Part shown: positions 1 to 8,852 of the stretch, piece by piece | How positions within the stretch are numbered: the stretch's first letter is position 1 | Layout: the number at the start of each line of letters is the position of its first letter | From: Chlorobium sp. | GTDB lineage: Bacteria > Bacteroidota > Chlorobiia > Chlorobiales > Chlorobiaceae | Assembly (NCBI GenBank): GCA_005862285.1 | Contig: SZXW01000010.1 | Coordinates: 310,001-374,000, forward strand | Direction: 5' to 3' | Length of the DNA stretch: 64,000 nucleotides | The notes under the pieces: model-generated | Seen by the model: the letters and a program-made list of their open reading frames with translations, nothing else | Databases searched by the model: none | What the model was told of the DNA's origin: nothing | Position numbers and translations under genes: made by a program

Positions 1-570
1 AGGTTCCATCTCGGCGACATTCCTCCTGCACCGAGGGGAATACCGCAGATCGAGGTCATCTTTGATATCGATTCCAACGGCATCCTCAATGTATCGGCAA
101 AAGACAAGGCCACCGGAAAGGAACAAAGCATCAGAATCGAGGCAAGCAGCAAGCTCAGCGATGCTGAAGTCGAAAAAATGAAGCAGGATGCAAAGATGCA
201 TGCCGATGAAGACAAGAAGAAAAAGGATGAGATCGACACCCGGAACACTGCGGATTCTCTGATTTTCAGCACCGAAAAACAGCTGAAGGAGCTGGCCGAT
301 AAAATTCCTTCAGACAGAAAGGTATCTCTTGAAGGTGCTCTTGAAAAGCTCAAGGAAGCATACAAAAACGGCACCATCGAATCGATCAGGGATGCCATGG
401 ACCAGCTCAACAAGGAGTGGAACGACATTGCTTCGCAGCTCTATCAGTCGCAGGGAGCCGGAGAACCGCATACCAACCCGGGAGCCTCATCCGGCGGAAC
501 CACGAGCGGCAGCGGAGACGGTGAAGTCCAGAATGCCGAGTACGAAGTAATCGATGGCAACAATAAATAA
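1..570 (+). CDS. dnaK: Chaperone DnaK (Hsp70), C-terminal part
   Basis: The reading frame is open from base 1, so the start lies before the window and about 189 C-terminal residues are visible. They begin in the beta-sandwich substrate-binding domain ([15 protein letters not shown], then [15 protein letters not shown]), which is highly conserved in Hsp70. The alpha-helical lid follows, then a Gly/Ser-rich linker and the acidic tail ending [10 protein letters not shown]. DnaK binds exposed hydrophobic peptide segments in the cytoplasm and works with DnaJ and GrpE. A strong terminator follows at 596, so this is the last gene of its transcript. The ATPase domain and the promoter are outside the window. 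Confidence 0.97.
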   Translation, partial: RFHLGDIPPAPRGIPQIEVIFDIDSNGILNVSAKDKATGKEQSIRIEASSKLSDAEVEKMKQDAKMHADEDKKKKDEIDTRNTADSLIFSTEKQLKELADKIPSDRKVSLEGALEKLKEAYKNGTIESIRDAMDQLNKEWNDIASQLYQSQGAGEPHTNPGASSGGTTSGSGDGEVQNAEYEVIDGNNK

Positions 571-595
571 TCTCGATACAAAAGTTGAAATGTCT

Positions 596-630
596 CAAAG
601 GGATTCGCACGAATCCCTTTGTTATTTATA
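596..630 (+). terminator. Rho-independent terminator of dnaK
   Basis: A perfect 11-bp stem (596-606 with 611-621, CAAAGGGATTC paired with GAATCCCTTTG) closes a 4-base loop and is followed by a T-rich stretch. It sits 26 bases after the dnaK stop codon. Confidence 0.85.
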
Positions 631-707
631 CTTGTTTTGGTAACTTACAAATTATAAAAGGCAGAACACCCGTTCGTTTTTATTTGCAAATTTTAACCCT
701 GCAAACG

Positions 708-1142
708 ATGCGACCACAGCTCAGCCGTCCGGACACCGCAATGAATCAGGTCAGAGTAAGCACTTCAGGACCCTGGTCAGGCAACGCCGTACACAAAGCC
801 CAGAAATATTTTATCACTTCCGCAAAACGGGACAGAAGCGGAAAGCTTCAACTTGAAATCAGCCCCGCATCCGGTCGCCGCACACTCCTACCGACAAAGG
901 GAATGATCGACAAGGTTATTTCCGGGGAAATCGAACTTTATGTTCTGACGACTCAACCGGATATAGGAATTAATCTGCAACAGAAAGTGCTTGATAATGA
1001 AAACCGTTATGTTATCGATTTCGATAAACGCGGTGTCAAATGGACGATGAGAGATATCCCCATTTTCTACGATACCCTGCACCGTCAGCTTTCTGTTGAA
1101 ATAGACCGGAAAACGTATACACTTGACGAATTTTTCAAATAA
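708..1142 (+). CDS. Conserved-looking hypothetical protein, 144 aa
   Basis: I do not recognise this protein. It is a soluble, basic polypeptide of 144 residues (133 if translation starts at the in-frame ATG at 741) without signal peptide, membrane segment or metal-binding cluster. The C-terminal half is rich in Asp, Lys and Arg, with a predicted beta-strand pattern around [11 protein letters not shown]. The open frame extends up to 585, but that part runs through the dnaK terminator, so the later ATG codons are preferred. Neither has a clear Shine-Dalgarno sequence. The strong terminator starting 55 bases after the stop codon supports its being a real monocistronic gene. Confidence 0.6.
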   Translation: MRPQLSRPDTAMNQVRVSTSGPWSGNAVHKAQKYFITSAKRDRSGKLQLEISPASGRRTLLPTKGMIDKVISGEIELYVLTTQPDIGINLQQKVLDNENRYVIDFDKRGVKWTMRDIPIFYDTLHRQLSVEIDRKTYTLDEFFK

Positions 1143-1196
1143 TACCGGAGCCTTTCCATCCCGGAATTTTTGAAAAAAGATTTGAAAAACACAAAG

Positions 1197-1238
1197 AGGC
1201 TGTCTCATTATCTGATTATGAGGCAGCCTTCTTTTTTT
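1197..1238 (+). terminator. Rho-independent terminator
   Basis: A 12-bp stem with one G-U pair (1197-1208 with 1218-1229, AGGCTGTCTCAT and ATGAGGCAGCCT) is followed by TCTTTTTTT. It ends the transcript of the small gene at 708-1142. Confidence 0.85.
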
Positions 1239-1319
1239 CCCCTTTTCTGAAATATTCAGTAAGTATTCGGCTTTGTTCAACAAACGGTAACCTGCTCTCC
1301 ACTGCTGCAGTCTAAATAG

Positions 1320-1348
1320 AAAAGGGCACCTTTTCAGGGAGCCCTTTT
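1320..1348 (-). terminator. Probable terminator downstream of cpoB
   Basis: Perfect 8-bp inverted repeat AAAAGGGC / GCCCTTTT (1320-1327 and 1341-1348). On the minus strand the right arm ends in TTTT followed by CTATTT. It lies about 90 bases downstream of the cpoB stop codon and is a plausible end for the tol-pal transcript. Confidence 0.55.
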
Positions 1349-1435
1349 GCATTACCATCGTTCCTTTTGAAACAGCTTCGTTATGTTTCTGATTGATCTG
1401 CGATTCCTGTTTTGAATTCGCTGGATAATCCGGTT

Positions 1436-2236
1436 TTACTGTAATTTTTTGTGTGCCAGAATCGCTTCGGAGGATTTCGGATAGAGCTTCACAATATCTT
1501 TATACCTTGCCTGAGCGTTTGTTTTGTCACCAATCATTTCAAAAGAAAGTGCCTGTTTGTAGAGCGCAGCTGGACGCTTGTTGCTTTTCTGATATTTTGC
1601 TATGACGACCTGGTACTCAAGAATGGCTTTCTCATACCATTTCTCATTGAAAAAACATTCGGCAATATCGAACTGTGCATCGTCAGCAAGCTCTGATTTC
1701 GGAAATTTCTGGATCAAAGTGCTGAAGCTTTCCCTTGCCGCCGTATAGTTTTTCCTGTTAAGCTTGTCGAGACCATCCTTGAACAATCCAGTATCACTCT
1801 GAATTTCCACAGGCTTTTTCAGTGTTTCAGCAGGTTTGGGCGCCGTTGATTGTGAAGAAGAAGGAAGCGCAGCGGAAACCTGTGTTTGCGGCGGAACCGA
1901 AGGTTTTTCTCCTAACCCGAGATACTGCTCGATTTTCTGCAATCTTGTTTCCAGTTGATCGACCTTGTGCACCAGAAGAGAATCTTCCATCCCAAGGCGT
2001 CCGAAAGACTCGTAATTATTATGATTGATTTCCTCGATACGTCCTTTGAGGTATGCAATCTCGTCATGCATCTGCTGAATATCGGAATAGGAGCCGGCTG
2101 TCTGAGTTTTGACGGTTTCCGTATCCGTTTTCAGTTTCTGCATATCACTCTGGACAACGGTCAGATCCTGTTGAGAGGCACATGCTGATACGCCAAGCAG
2201 GGAAACAATGAAAAATGGTCTTATTTTATTGTTCAT
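1436..2236 (-). CDS. cpoB: Tol-Pal associated lipoprotein/TPR protein CpoB (YbgF)
   Basis: A 266-residue exported protein at the end of the tol-pal cluster. The N-terminus is a lipoprotein signal peptide with lipobox VSAC (Cys19). It is followed by a Gln/Asp-rich coiled coil (about 25-110), a Pro/Ser linker, and tetratricopeptide repeats in the last 120 residues (for example AQFDIAECFFNEKWYEKAI). This is the YbgF/CpoB arrangement; E. coli CpoB is periplasmic and coordinates peptidoglycan synthesis with Tol-driven outer membrane constriction. Here the lipobox suggests membrane anchoring. The ATG at 2236 is preferred to an in-frame TTG nine bases earlier. A hairpin terminator lies just upstream, so expression may be lower than, or independent of, pal. 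Confidence 0.85.
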   Translation of the reverse strand: MNNKIRPFFIVSLLGVSACASQQDLTVVQSDMQKLKTDTETVKTQTAGSYSDIQQMHDEIAYLKGRIEEINHNNYESFGRLGMEDSLLVHKVDQLETRLQKIEQYLGLGEKPSVPPQTQVSAALPSSSQSTAPKPAETLKKPVEIQSDTGLFKDGLDKLNRKNYTAARESFSTLIQKFPKSELADDAQFDIAECFFNEKWYEKAILEYQVVIAKYQKSNKRPAALYKQALSFEMIGDKTNAQARYKDIVKLYPKSSEAILAHKKLQ

Positions 2237-2296
2237 GATCAGCAAAGATAGTTCATTATAGGCAGGTTGGGCCTGACATTAATACGTACGTCTGGC

Positions 2297-2328
2297 AAAA
2301 ATAAGGCCTCACAAACCTGAGGCCTTAT
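2297..2328 (-). terminator. Intercistronic terminator between pal and cpoB
   Basis: A perfect 11-bp stem (2301-2311 with 2318-2328, ATAAGGCCTCA and TGAGGCCTTAT) with a 6-base loop, followed on the minus strand by TTTTTG. It stands between the second pal-type gene and cpoB and should stop or reduce read-through. Confidence 0.8.
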
Positions 2329-2341
2329 ATCCGATATTTCA

Positions 2342-2839
2342 CTATTTCACGACGAAATGGTCGCGGCGGTTTTTTGCCCACGCTTCTTCATTATGATCAA
2401 GTGCAAAAGGACGTTCTTCACCGTATGAAATGGTTTCAAGACGGGAAGCCCCTATACCTAATCGTGTCAGGAATTCCTTGGCACTTTTAGCGCGCCTGTC
2501 TCCAAGGGCAAGGTTGTATTCTGAAGTTCCTCTTTCATCGCAATGACCTTCGATCATAACCGATTTCGGGGAATTTCCCTTCAGCCAATCCGCATTGTCT
2601 TTTAGTTGCTGCTCGGCATCAGAACTGAGATCAGCACTGTCGAAATCAAAAAATACATCACCGAGGGGGCCCTGCTGCCACTGATCAAATCCATAACCTG
2701 TTTTTATGGAAGTTGACGGGGGGGGAGGAGTCGGCTCATTGGTAGCTGTTCCTCCGGAAGGAGCCACTGATTCATTTGATGAACATCCGGCGATCATCAT
2801 CATTGCAATCACAAGTACACCGTTGATCTGCTTTCTCAT
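2342..2839 (-). CDS. pal: Peptidoglycan-associated lipoprotein Pal (copy 2)
   Basis: A 165-residue outer membrane lipoprotein. The signal peptide ends in lipobox MIAGC (Cys19), followed by a Ser/Thr/Pro linker with a run of prolines and an OmpA C-terminal domain. That domain carries the peptidoglycan-binding signature ([20 protein letters not shown], then [12 protein letters not shown] and ISYGEERPF). Pal holds the outer membrane to peptidoglycan and is released by TolB. The ATG at 2839 is chosen because the longer frame starting at 2911 would run through the hairpin upstream. It is a close paralogue of the gene immediately before it on the same strand. Confidence 0.92.
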   Translation of the reverse strand: MRKQINGVLVIAMMMIAGCSSNESVAPSGGTATNEPTPPPPSTSIKTGYGFDQWQQGPLGDVFFDFDSADLSSDAEQQLKDNADWLKGNSPKSVMIEGHCDERGTSEYNLALGDRRAKSAKEFLTRLGIGASRLETISYGEERPFALDHNEEAWAKNRRDHFVVK

Positions 2840-2860
2840 GGCTTCATCTCGTTTTATAAT

Positions 2861-2902
2861 TGAATAAATCAGGGGCAGACATGAAAGATGCCTGCCCCTG
2901 AT
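2861..2902 (-). terminator. Hairpin between the two pal-type genes
   Basis: A perfect 11-bp stem (2868-2878 with 2892-2902, ATCAGGGGCAG and CTGCCCCTGAT) with a 13-base loop, followed on the minus strand by TTATTCA. The short T-run suggests a partial terminator or an mRNA-stabilising hairpin. Confidence 0.6.
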
Positions 2903-2920
2903 GTTTCTCACTACAGCCTG

Positions 2921-3379
2921 TTATTCACCAACAAAGTGAGCCCTTCTGTTCTGAGCCCATGAAGCTTCATCATGACCTGTTGCAAACGGCCTTTCTTCAC
3001 CATAGCTGATAGTCTTCATCCTGGCAGGATTCTGACCGAGGTTGACCATGGAGTTTTTGGCAGCGTTGGCACGACGTTCGCCGAGAGCCATATTGTATTC
3101 ATTGGTACCCCTCTCGTCACAATGTCCTTCGATAATGAGATTTCTCGATGGATTTTCATTCATCCATTTGGCATTTACTCTCAGTTGCTCGGCAGCATCC
3201 ATTCTGATGTCGGATTTGTCGAAATCATAGAAAATATCGCCAAGAACAACTTGTGGCGGCGGTGGCGGCGGCGGTGGCGGCGGCGGCGGCGGCACGATAT
3301 CCTTCTCGCAGCAACATGCTCCAAGAAAGAACATCGCAGGAATAAAAATGCTCTTTAATAAAGGTTGAAAGTTTTTCAT
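2921..3379 (-). CDS. pal: Peptidoglycan-associated lipoprotein Pal (copy 1, polyproline)
   Basis: A 152-residue paralogue of the following gene. The signal peptide ends at a lipobox LGAC (Cys22) with two more cysteines directly after it. Then comes an uninterrupted run of 13 prolines (about residues 30-42) and an OmpA-type peptidoglycan-binding domain ([41 protein letters not shown]). Its position just after tolB is the usual place of pal. The polyproline run would stall ribosomes unless EF-P assists, and probably forms a rigid rod between lipid anchor and peptidoglycan. The two copies share the OmpA core but differ in linker. Confidence 0.9.
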   Translation of the reverse strand: MKNFQPLLKSIFIPAMFFLGACCCEKDIVPPPPPPPPPPPPPQVVLGDIFYDFDKSDIRMDAAEQLRVNAKWMNENPSRNLIIEGHCDERGTNEYNMALGERRANAAKNSMVNLGQNPARMKTISYGEERPFATGHDEASWAQNRRAHFVGE

Positions 3380-3421
3380 GATACCCCCTTTTTAAGGTTA
3401 TTTCAAAAGAGAAAAAGAGTA

Positions 3422-4735
3422 CTACCGGAATAAAGACCATGATGGCTGCATCTGCTCACCATCCAGTTGTAAAAGATGTCTCTGGTTTTCACCATTTGCA
3501 TTCATGACAAATAACTTTTTCTTCCCTTCACGATTGGAACCGAAAACAATCATGCTCCCGTCGGGTGACCATGAAGGATATTCATTTTCACGGCATTTGC
3601 GTGTCAGTTGCACCAGTCCCGTCCCGTCGGGATTTATAACAAATATATTTATTTCACCGTTACTTTCCCATGTTGAATATGCTATTTTATCGCCATTGGG
3701 TGACCAGGATGGCTGGGTATTGTACCGACCGCTGAATGTCAGCCTTTTTACCTGACCGGATTGAAGGTCCTGGATAAAAATCTGGGGCAGACCGTTCCTC
3801 GAAGAAACAAACGCCATTTTGCTTCCATCCGGTGAAAATGTCGGCGAAACATCGATCCCTCTGTTGCGGGTAACTCTTTGTGCAATCGAACCATCTGGTT
3901 TTATAAGGTAGATTTCCTGATCTCCTTCGAAAGACAGTGTCGTTGCGACTTCATCATTGTTCCTCCACCCGGGATCTATACTTATTCCTTCCTTTGCCAC
4001 CCTGGCGATAATACCGGTGGCAAGATTCTTGATAAAAAGGGCCGGAGGACCGGAACTGAAGCTGGTATAGGCAAGATATTTGCCATCGGGAGAATATGCC
4101 GGTGTAAGAGATATCGACTTCAGCGCGGTCAGTTGCCTGATTCCCTCTCCGTCGAAATCACACTGATAGATCTCTTTCGAACCCGTTGAGTTCGAGACAA
4201 ACACAATCTTGCTTCCGAAAAACGATTTCTTTCCGGTCAGCAATTCAACAAGATCGGCACAAAAGGCATGGCCCATCGCTCGCAGCTGATCTTCATGTCC
4301 GGAATAGGTTTTCCTGAGAATCTGTTTTGCCGATGCAGTTTCATAAACCTCCATTTCGAGCACCACATCCCCGGCTTTTTTCGTAACCGTACCTCCCGCA
4401 TAAATTTCCGATCCTACTGAACTGAGAGCGCCGAAATTGATCTTTGTATTCTTCGGATCGCTGGTATCCTTGACATTGAGAGGAGGAGGAATGATCGAAA
4501 ACAAGCCGGTAAAACTCAGGCCATTGCTGACAACGGTATCCAGGTTCTGAGCCCAGTCAATCTCTTTCTTGCCCTGTGCTTCGGGTTTGTTGAGCACTAT
4601 AGCTATTTTGCTGGCCCCTTCCTTTCGAATTGCAATATACTCGCCTGTTTCTGCACCAATACAAGGCAGAGAAATAATGGCTGAACAGAACAGGCAAACA
4701 AGAAAATATGCAACTGTATTCCTGAAAATTCGCAT
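3422..4735 (-). CDS. tolB: Tol-Pal system beta-propeller protein TolB
   Basis: A periplasmic protein of 437 residues. It has a cleavable signal peptide (about residues 1-28), an N-terminal alpha/beta domain, and a C-terminal beta-propeller made of WD40-like repeats, each containing a version of SPDGKYLAYTS (for example SPDGSKMAFVS, SPNGDKIAYST, SPDGSMIVFGS). TolB binds Pal and links it to the inner membrane TolQRA motor. The ATG at 4735 gives a good signal peptide; an in-frame ATG at 4777 would add 14 residues before it. The first pal-type gene begins 42 bases downstream. Confidence 0.94.
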   Translation of the reverse strand: MRIFRNTVAYFLVCLFCSAIISLPCIGAETGEYIAIRKEGASKIAIVLNKPEAQGKKEIDWAQNLDTVVSNGLSFTGLFSIIPPPLNVKDTSDPKNTKINFGALSSVGSEIYAGGTVTKKAGDVVLEMEVYETASAKQILRKTYSGHEDQLRAMGHAFCADLVELLTGKKSFFGSKIVFVSNSTGSKEIYQCDFDGEGIRQLTALKSISLTPAYSPDGKYLAYTSFSSGPPALFIKNLATGIIARVAKEGISIDPGWRNNDEVATTLSFEGDQEIYLIKPDGSIAQRVTRNRGIDVSPTFSPDGSKMAFVSSRNGLPQIFIQDLQSGQVKRLTFSGRYNTQPSWSPNGDKIAYSTWESNGEINIFVINPDGTGLVQLTRKCRENEYPSWSPDGSMIVFGSNREGKKKLFVMNANGENQRHLLQLDGEQMQPSWSLFR

Positions 4736-4967
4736 AAACACACCGGATCGCTTTAATGTTTGAGGGGTCCCGAACAAGAATTGAACAGAAAAAATAAAGT
4801 TCTGTGATGCATGTCCGTTTACATTTTCATCATATACAACAGGGTATCTGCCTTAATAATCTCAACTTCCTTAAATATAAGCAATAAGAGTATACACAAA
4901 AACAAAACTCTTCTATTAAAGGGCAAAAGCAAACTGAATGAAGTACTATTTAAGCATAAAGTGCTTT

Positions 4968-6647
4968 TTAACCTTGTCTCAGGGAAGTCCCAAGTTGTCT
5001 GAGTCTTTCAGAGCAGTCCATTTTACCGATACATGCCTCGATGAGAATGAGTTTGTCAGGGTTCTGTTCAGCAATGGCAAGCGCATCATGAAATTCTCTT
5101 TCCGTCTCTGCACGCAAACCGATGCCCTGTCCGCCGCTATTGAAAACAGCCGGAATGTCAGCATATCGCCACATCTGTATATCGTTGTAAATTCCATCCT
5201 GATGCAGCATCCGTTCAGCAAGATATCCTTCATTGTTGACTATGACCAGAACTGCCGGGCAATGCCAACGCATCAGTGTTGAAACTTCCTGCATCGTCAT
5301 CTGGAAGGCTCCGTCACCTGTGAGTACAACCGGACGTTTTTCGGGTCGGGCAAGAGCGACACCAAGACTTGCAGGTGTACAGAAACCTATGGAAGAATAA
5401 TGGCTCTGAACGATGAAATTTTCCGGTTCCTGAAGATTGAAATCAAGTGCTGCGAGATAAGAATCCCCAGGTTCGGCCATCATTATTTTCCGGTCATCAA
5501 GAAAATCATCGAGAGCTTTGTACAAGCTTGCAGCTGTAAGTCTGGCAGTTGCATCAGGCACATAATTTCCGATGGAAAAAAATGGTACTGACGGATGAGT
5601 ATCAAGATAGGATCGGGTACGTAACAATGAGACGATACCCCTGATGATGTCTTTCAAAACAATATTTTCATAACAACGCGCGCCGATCTTCACAGTTTTG
5701 TCTGCAACGCGGATCATCCGGTCAACGTCAAGATTCATACTGAATGCTCCGGTGTTGATATCGGTCATCCATAAACCGAGGGAAAGCAGGCAATCGGATG
5801 ACTCGACCTGTTTCTGAACCTCGGGTCGGCTCCAGCTTCCCTGATAAATCCCGATAAACTGCGGATGCAGTTCCGGAAGCACACATTTGCTTCCCATCAT
5901 GGTAGCAAATGGGATTTCCGCCTGTTCAACCAAAGCCAGCAGATCATCTCCAAGTCCAAAGCGAAGCACTTCTATACCGGCCAGAATTACCGGATTCGAT
6001 GCTGCATTCAGCAATCCCGCCGCATCCCTGAGGCAAAGGCCAAGATTTTCCGGATCTGATACAGGTTTTTCAATCCTCAGCATGCCCGCTGGCGGAGAGC
6101 ATGATGCATGAGCCAAGTCCGCGGGCAATTCCAGATAAACCGGCAGCTTATACCGGATACAGCTGGATAAAGCCCTGTCTATCATATCAGGTGCCGTTTC
6201 GGGATCGAGAAGCTGAACCGCGTCGATGGTCACTTTTCTAAAAATGTCGAACTGCCGGTCATAATCGGCAACAATATGGTGCATCATCTCTCCTGCCGAC
6301 CTTCGTTTGGTATGAGGAGCTCCGCTTACAAGCACTAAAGGTACGCCTTCCGCATAGGCTCCTGCAACAGCATTCAAGGCACTGAAGCCACCGACACCGT
6401 AGGTTACTACAGCAACACCCATACCGTTCAGGCGGGCATAGCCATCAGCGGCATAACCTGCATTCAGCTCATTGCAGGTACCGATCCAGGCAAGACGACT
6501 GCTTATGACGTCATCAAGAAAATCAAGAATGTAGTCTCCGGGAACACCGAACAGATGCCGGACTCCGAGTTCCATGAACCTTCCGAGCAGGTAGGATGAA
6601 ACAGTGGAGTTGACTGCGGTCTGAGGACTCTGCATTATATTATTCAT
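4968..6647 (-). CDS. TPP-dependent 2-oxoacid decarboxylase (pyruvate/indolepyruvate decarboxylase family)
   Basis: A 559-residue thiamine diphosphate enzyme. Family residues are present: the cofactor-activating Glu60 in CNELNAGYAADGYAR, the active-site pair His123-His124 that marks PDC/IPDC enzymes rather than acetolactate synthases, and the C-terminal TPP/Mg motif GDGAFQMT...NNEGY near residues 440-470. Such enzymes decarboxylate pyruvate, indolepyruvate, phenylpyruvate or branched 2-oxoacids to aldehydes; substrate cannot be read from sequence. It lies on the same strand between tonB/tolA and tolB, with gaps of about 210 and 230 bases on either side, so it may be its own transcription unit inserted in the tol-pal cluster. 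The last residues after Cys-Ser-Glu are short compared with some relatives. Confidence 0.88.
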   Translation of the reverse strand: MNNIMQSPQTAVNSTVSSYLLGRFMELGVRHLFGVPGDYILDFLDDVISSRLAWIGTCNELNAGYAADGYARLNGMGVAVVTYGVGGFSALNAVAGAYAEGVPLVLVSGAPHTKRRSAGEMMHHIVADYDRQFDIFRKVTIDAVQLLDPETAPDMIDRALSSCIRYKLPVYLELPADLAHASCSPPAGMLRIEKPVSDPENLGLCLRDAAGLLNAASNPVILAGIEVLRFGLGDDLLALVEQAEIPFATMMGSKCVLPELHPQFIGIYQGSWSRPEVQKQVESSDCLLSLGLWMTDINTGAFSMNLDVDRMIRVADKTVKIGARCYENIVLKDIIRGIVSLLRTRSYLDTHPSVPFFSIGNYVPDATARLTAASLYKALDDFLDDRKIMMAEPGDSYLAALDFNLQEPENFIVQSHYSSIGFCTPASLGVALARPEKRPVVLTGDGAFQMTMQEVSTLMRWHCPAVLVIVNNEGYLAERMLHQDGIYNDIQMWRYADIPAVFNSGGQGIGLRAETEREFHDALAIAEQNPDKLILIEACIGKMDCSERLRQLGTSLRQG

Positions 6648-6857
6648 AATTTTACCAATTTATACATGCATTGTTCTTCTATAATACCAATAAGCAAAAA
6701 ATATCCTGCGGCAAAGAAGAAAAGAAAAATCGCAGAGACTGATAATCATCGCAAATACAGCAAAAGACTGGCACTTCAGGAAATGAGGCCAGGAGAGGAT
6801 CAGCCGGTAAACGTTACCTCAAAAAAACGGCTGAGTCGTGGTGAGAATGAATCGGCG

Positions 6858-7697
6858 TTACTTCTTCTTGATACCTTCAGGCGTGAAGACAAAACCTACC
6901 CAGAGATCGGGTTTTCCCTTTCCAGGGGGCAGAGGACGAAGTGGAGAAGATCTTTCAAGTGCTCTTTTGACCGAATTGTTCATGTACTCGATCGGAGCAC
7001 GCCGGTCGAACACAATTTCACGGATAGTGCCGTCAGGAAGAATATCGATGCGGACATAGACTTCAATGCCGGAACTGTTTCTCAGCATGAGATTGGAAAA
7101 CTCCCAGTTATTCTGAATGATCGAGGCGATCTGCGCCAGGTAAGGATCGGCATTTCCCCCGCTGCCGAAACCGTCTCCAACGCCGCCTCTGCCACCGGAT
7201 CCGGTACCCGTTCCTGAGTTACCGTCGGACTTGACTTTCTGCTGGAGTGCGGCAAGCGCGCTGTTGATCGATCCGCTCGCCGGTTGAGTCTGGGGTTTTT
7301 TGTCGACATTCTGTTTCAACCGCTCAAGAGTTTTGCTGATATCGGCAGGGTTTTCTTTTTCCCTGGGCTTTACCGGTTCCTCGGGAATTTTCTTCGGCGG
7401 AACCTGTGGTTCTTCAGGAACACTCTTTTCCTTTTTCCGGGCAAGGGGCTTTTCTGGAGATTGGTAGGAAGCAGCTTCCATACTTGCATTTTTGTCGGAT
7501 GACTGCCTGGAACCTTCGGAACCCGGAAGAGATACAAACGTGACATCTATCGTTCTCGTCCTGATATGCCGGTTTGCATCGAGCATCCAGAGAAAAAGCG
7601 AAAGGGCTATGACCGCAGCGTGCATCGCAGCAGCTGCTCCAAGCCAAAAAAGAAATTTTTTGTCTGTTGTATGAATCGGCTTCCGGCTGTTGTTCAT
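6858..7697 (-). CDS. TonB/TolA-like energy transducer
   Basis: A 279-residue inner membrane protein. It has a short cytoplasmic N-terminus, one membrane helix (about 14-37), a long periplasmic Pro/Lys/Glu-rich linker (about 75-165) and a Gly-rich hinge. The C-terminal domain is of TonB type (YLAQIASIIQNNWEF, VRIDILPDGTIREIVFD). It starts 9 bases after the tolR-like gene, so it should be the third partner of the proton-driven TolQR motor. By context it plays the role of TolA, reaching through the periplasm to TolB and Pal; by sequence alone it would be called TonB. No Ala-rich TolA helix is seen. Confidence 0.85.
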   Translation of the reverse strand: MNNSRKPIHTTDKKFLFWLGAAAAMHAAVIALSLFLWMLDANRHIRTRTIDVTFVSLPGSEGSRQSSDKNASMEAASYQSPEKPLARKKEKSVPEEPQVPPKKIPEEPVKPREKENPADISKTLERLKQNVDKKPQTQPASGSINSALAALQQKVKSDGNSGTGTGSGGRGGVGDGFGSGGNADPYLAQIASIIQNNWEFSNLMLRNSSGIEVYVRIDILPDGTIREIVFDRRAPIEYMNNSVKRALERSSPLRPLPPGKGKPDLWVGFVFTPEGIKKK

Positions 7698-7706
7698 ACT
7701 CCCCTG

Positions 7707-8129
7707 TTATTTCCTGCCATCCTTTTTAGCTGCTGCCGGCTGGGTCACCATTCCGATCGTTTCGATACCGGCATCCCTTATCTGAGCCATAACATCCATC
7801 ACTGCACCATAGGGAAGAGATTTGTCCGCCTTGAGATAAACCTCTCTTGTCCGCTTAACATCAAGGATAGTCGGCAGGCGGTCCCGAACTTCCGAAGAAT
7901 TGAGCTGATACTGGTTGATGAAAACCTTCCTTGAAGCGTCTATACTTATGACAACGGCTTTTTCATCGACATCCATCCGCTGATGCGAAGTTTGCGGGGT
8001 ATCCACTTTCACGCCATGGGTCATCATCGGCGCTGTCACCATGAAAATAATCAGCAGTACCAGCATGACGTCGACAAATGGAGTGACATTGATATCACTC
8101 ATCAGCCTGCCTTTTCCTGAAATCATCAT
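7707..8129 (-). CDS. tolR: Biopolymer transport protein TolR/ExbD
   Basis: A 140-residue inner membrane protein with one N-terminal membrane helix. The helix begins with DINVTPFVDVMLVLLIIFMV, including the conserved aspartate that carries protons in ExbD/TolR. The C-terminal periplasmic domain includes VYLKADKSLPYGAVMDVM. It forms the ion-driven motor with the TolQ/ExbB protein encoded 15 bases upstream and energises the TonB/TolA partner encoded 9 bases downstream. Confidence 0.92.
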   Translation of the reverse strand: MMISGKGRLMSDINVTPFVDVMLVLLIIFMVTAPMMTHGVKVDTPQTSHQRMDVDEKAVVISIDASRKVFINQYQLNSSEVRDRLPTILDVKRTREVYLKADKSLPYGAVMDVMAQIRDAGIETIGMVTQPAAAKKDGRK

Positions 8130-8144
8130 AGCCCTGTCCTGAAT

Positions 8145-8804
8145 CTATTGTTCTTTGATGCAGACCGAAACAAATTCCGAAGAAAACTCATCGAGATCCT
8201 GCTGGATAGTGCCGATCTCATGGGTAAAATAGTTGAAGCCGATAACAGCAGGTATGGCGGCGGCAAGACCTGCGGCTGTCGCGATCAGCGCTTCGGATAT
8301 ACCGGGGGCGACTGCTGCAAGGGATGCCGATTGTGTAAGACCGATATTCTGGAAAGAGCTCATTATCCCCCATACCGTACCGAAAAGTCCGATAAACGGT
8401 GCGGTATTGCCTACCGTTGCAAGAAAAGGAACAAGTGCAGCAAGTCTCTTTGCTTCCGCGTTCGACTCCCTTCTTATTGCGCGTGCAACCCTCGCCCTTG
8501 CCTGACGGACATCGCTAAGGTCGCTCATAGCCCGGTATTCTACATACCCGGCCCGGAAAACCCTCGGGAGAGAACCGTTTCTGTAATTTTCGCTTTCCGT
8601 GAAAATCTTTTCGACGTTGTATACCTCGAAAAAATAATCAAGGAACGCTGCGGACTCATAACGTGATTTCCTGACATAATTGAACTTGTAGGCGATTATG
8701 GCCCAGGAGACAACTGAAAAAAGCAGAAGTACGGCAAGGACAAACAGTACGACAGGACCGGCATCGGAAATGAGGCCGAAAACCCCGAGCTTGGAATCAT
8801 GCAT
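8145..8804 (-). CDS. tolQ: Motor protein TolQ/ExbB
   Basis: A 219-residue inner membrane protein of the MotA/TolQ/ExbB family. It has an N-terminal membrane helix (about 14-36) and a cytoplasmic stretch. Two further helices follow, with the family signature around LVPFLATVGNTAPFIGLFGTVWGIMSSF (about 128-155) and LIATAAGLAAAIPAVIGFNYF. It forms the proton channel with TolR. Position at the head of tolQ-tolR-tonB and the Pal/TolB genes beyond favours a Tol rather than a siderophore role. Confidence 0.92.
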   Translation of the reverse strand: MHDSKLGVFGLISDAGPVVLFVLAVLLLFSVVSWAIIAYKFNYVRKSRYESAAFLDYFFEVYNVEKIFTESENYRNGSLPRVFRAGYVEYRAMSDLSDVRQARARVARAIRRESNAEAKRLAALVPFLATVGNTAPFIGLFGTVWGIMSSFQNIGLTQSASLAAVAPGISEALIATAAGLAAAIPAVIGFNYFTHEIGTIQQDLDEFSSEFVSVCIKEQ

Positions 8805-8852
8805 AAGTATAACGGAAATTAAGGTTCATAGTTCATAATGCATCATAATACA

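Noticed and set aside
585-707. Upstream extension of the hypothetical gene at 708
   Set aside because: It would be translated from the dnaK terminator stem.
6666-7217. 183-codon plus-strand frame between the decarboxylase and tonB
   Set aside because: It overlaps the C-terminal domain of the TonB/TolA-like gene on the other strand and has no recognisable features.
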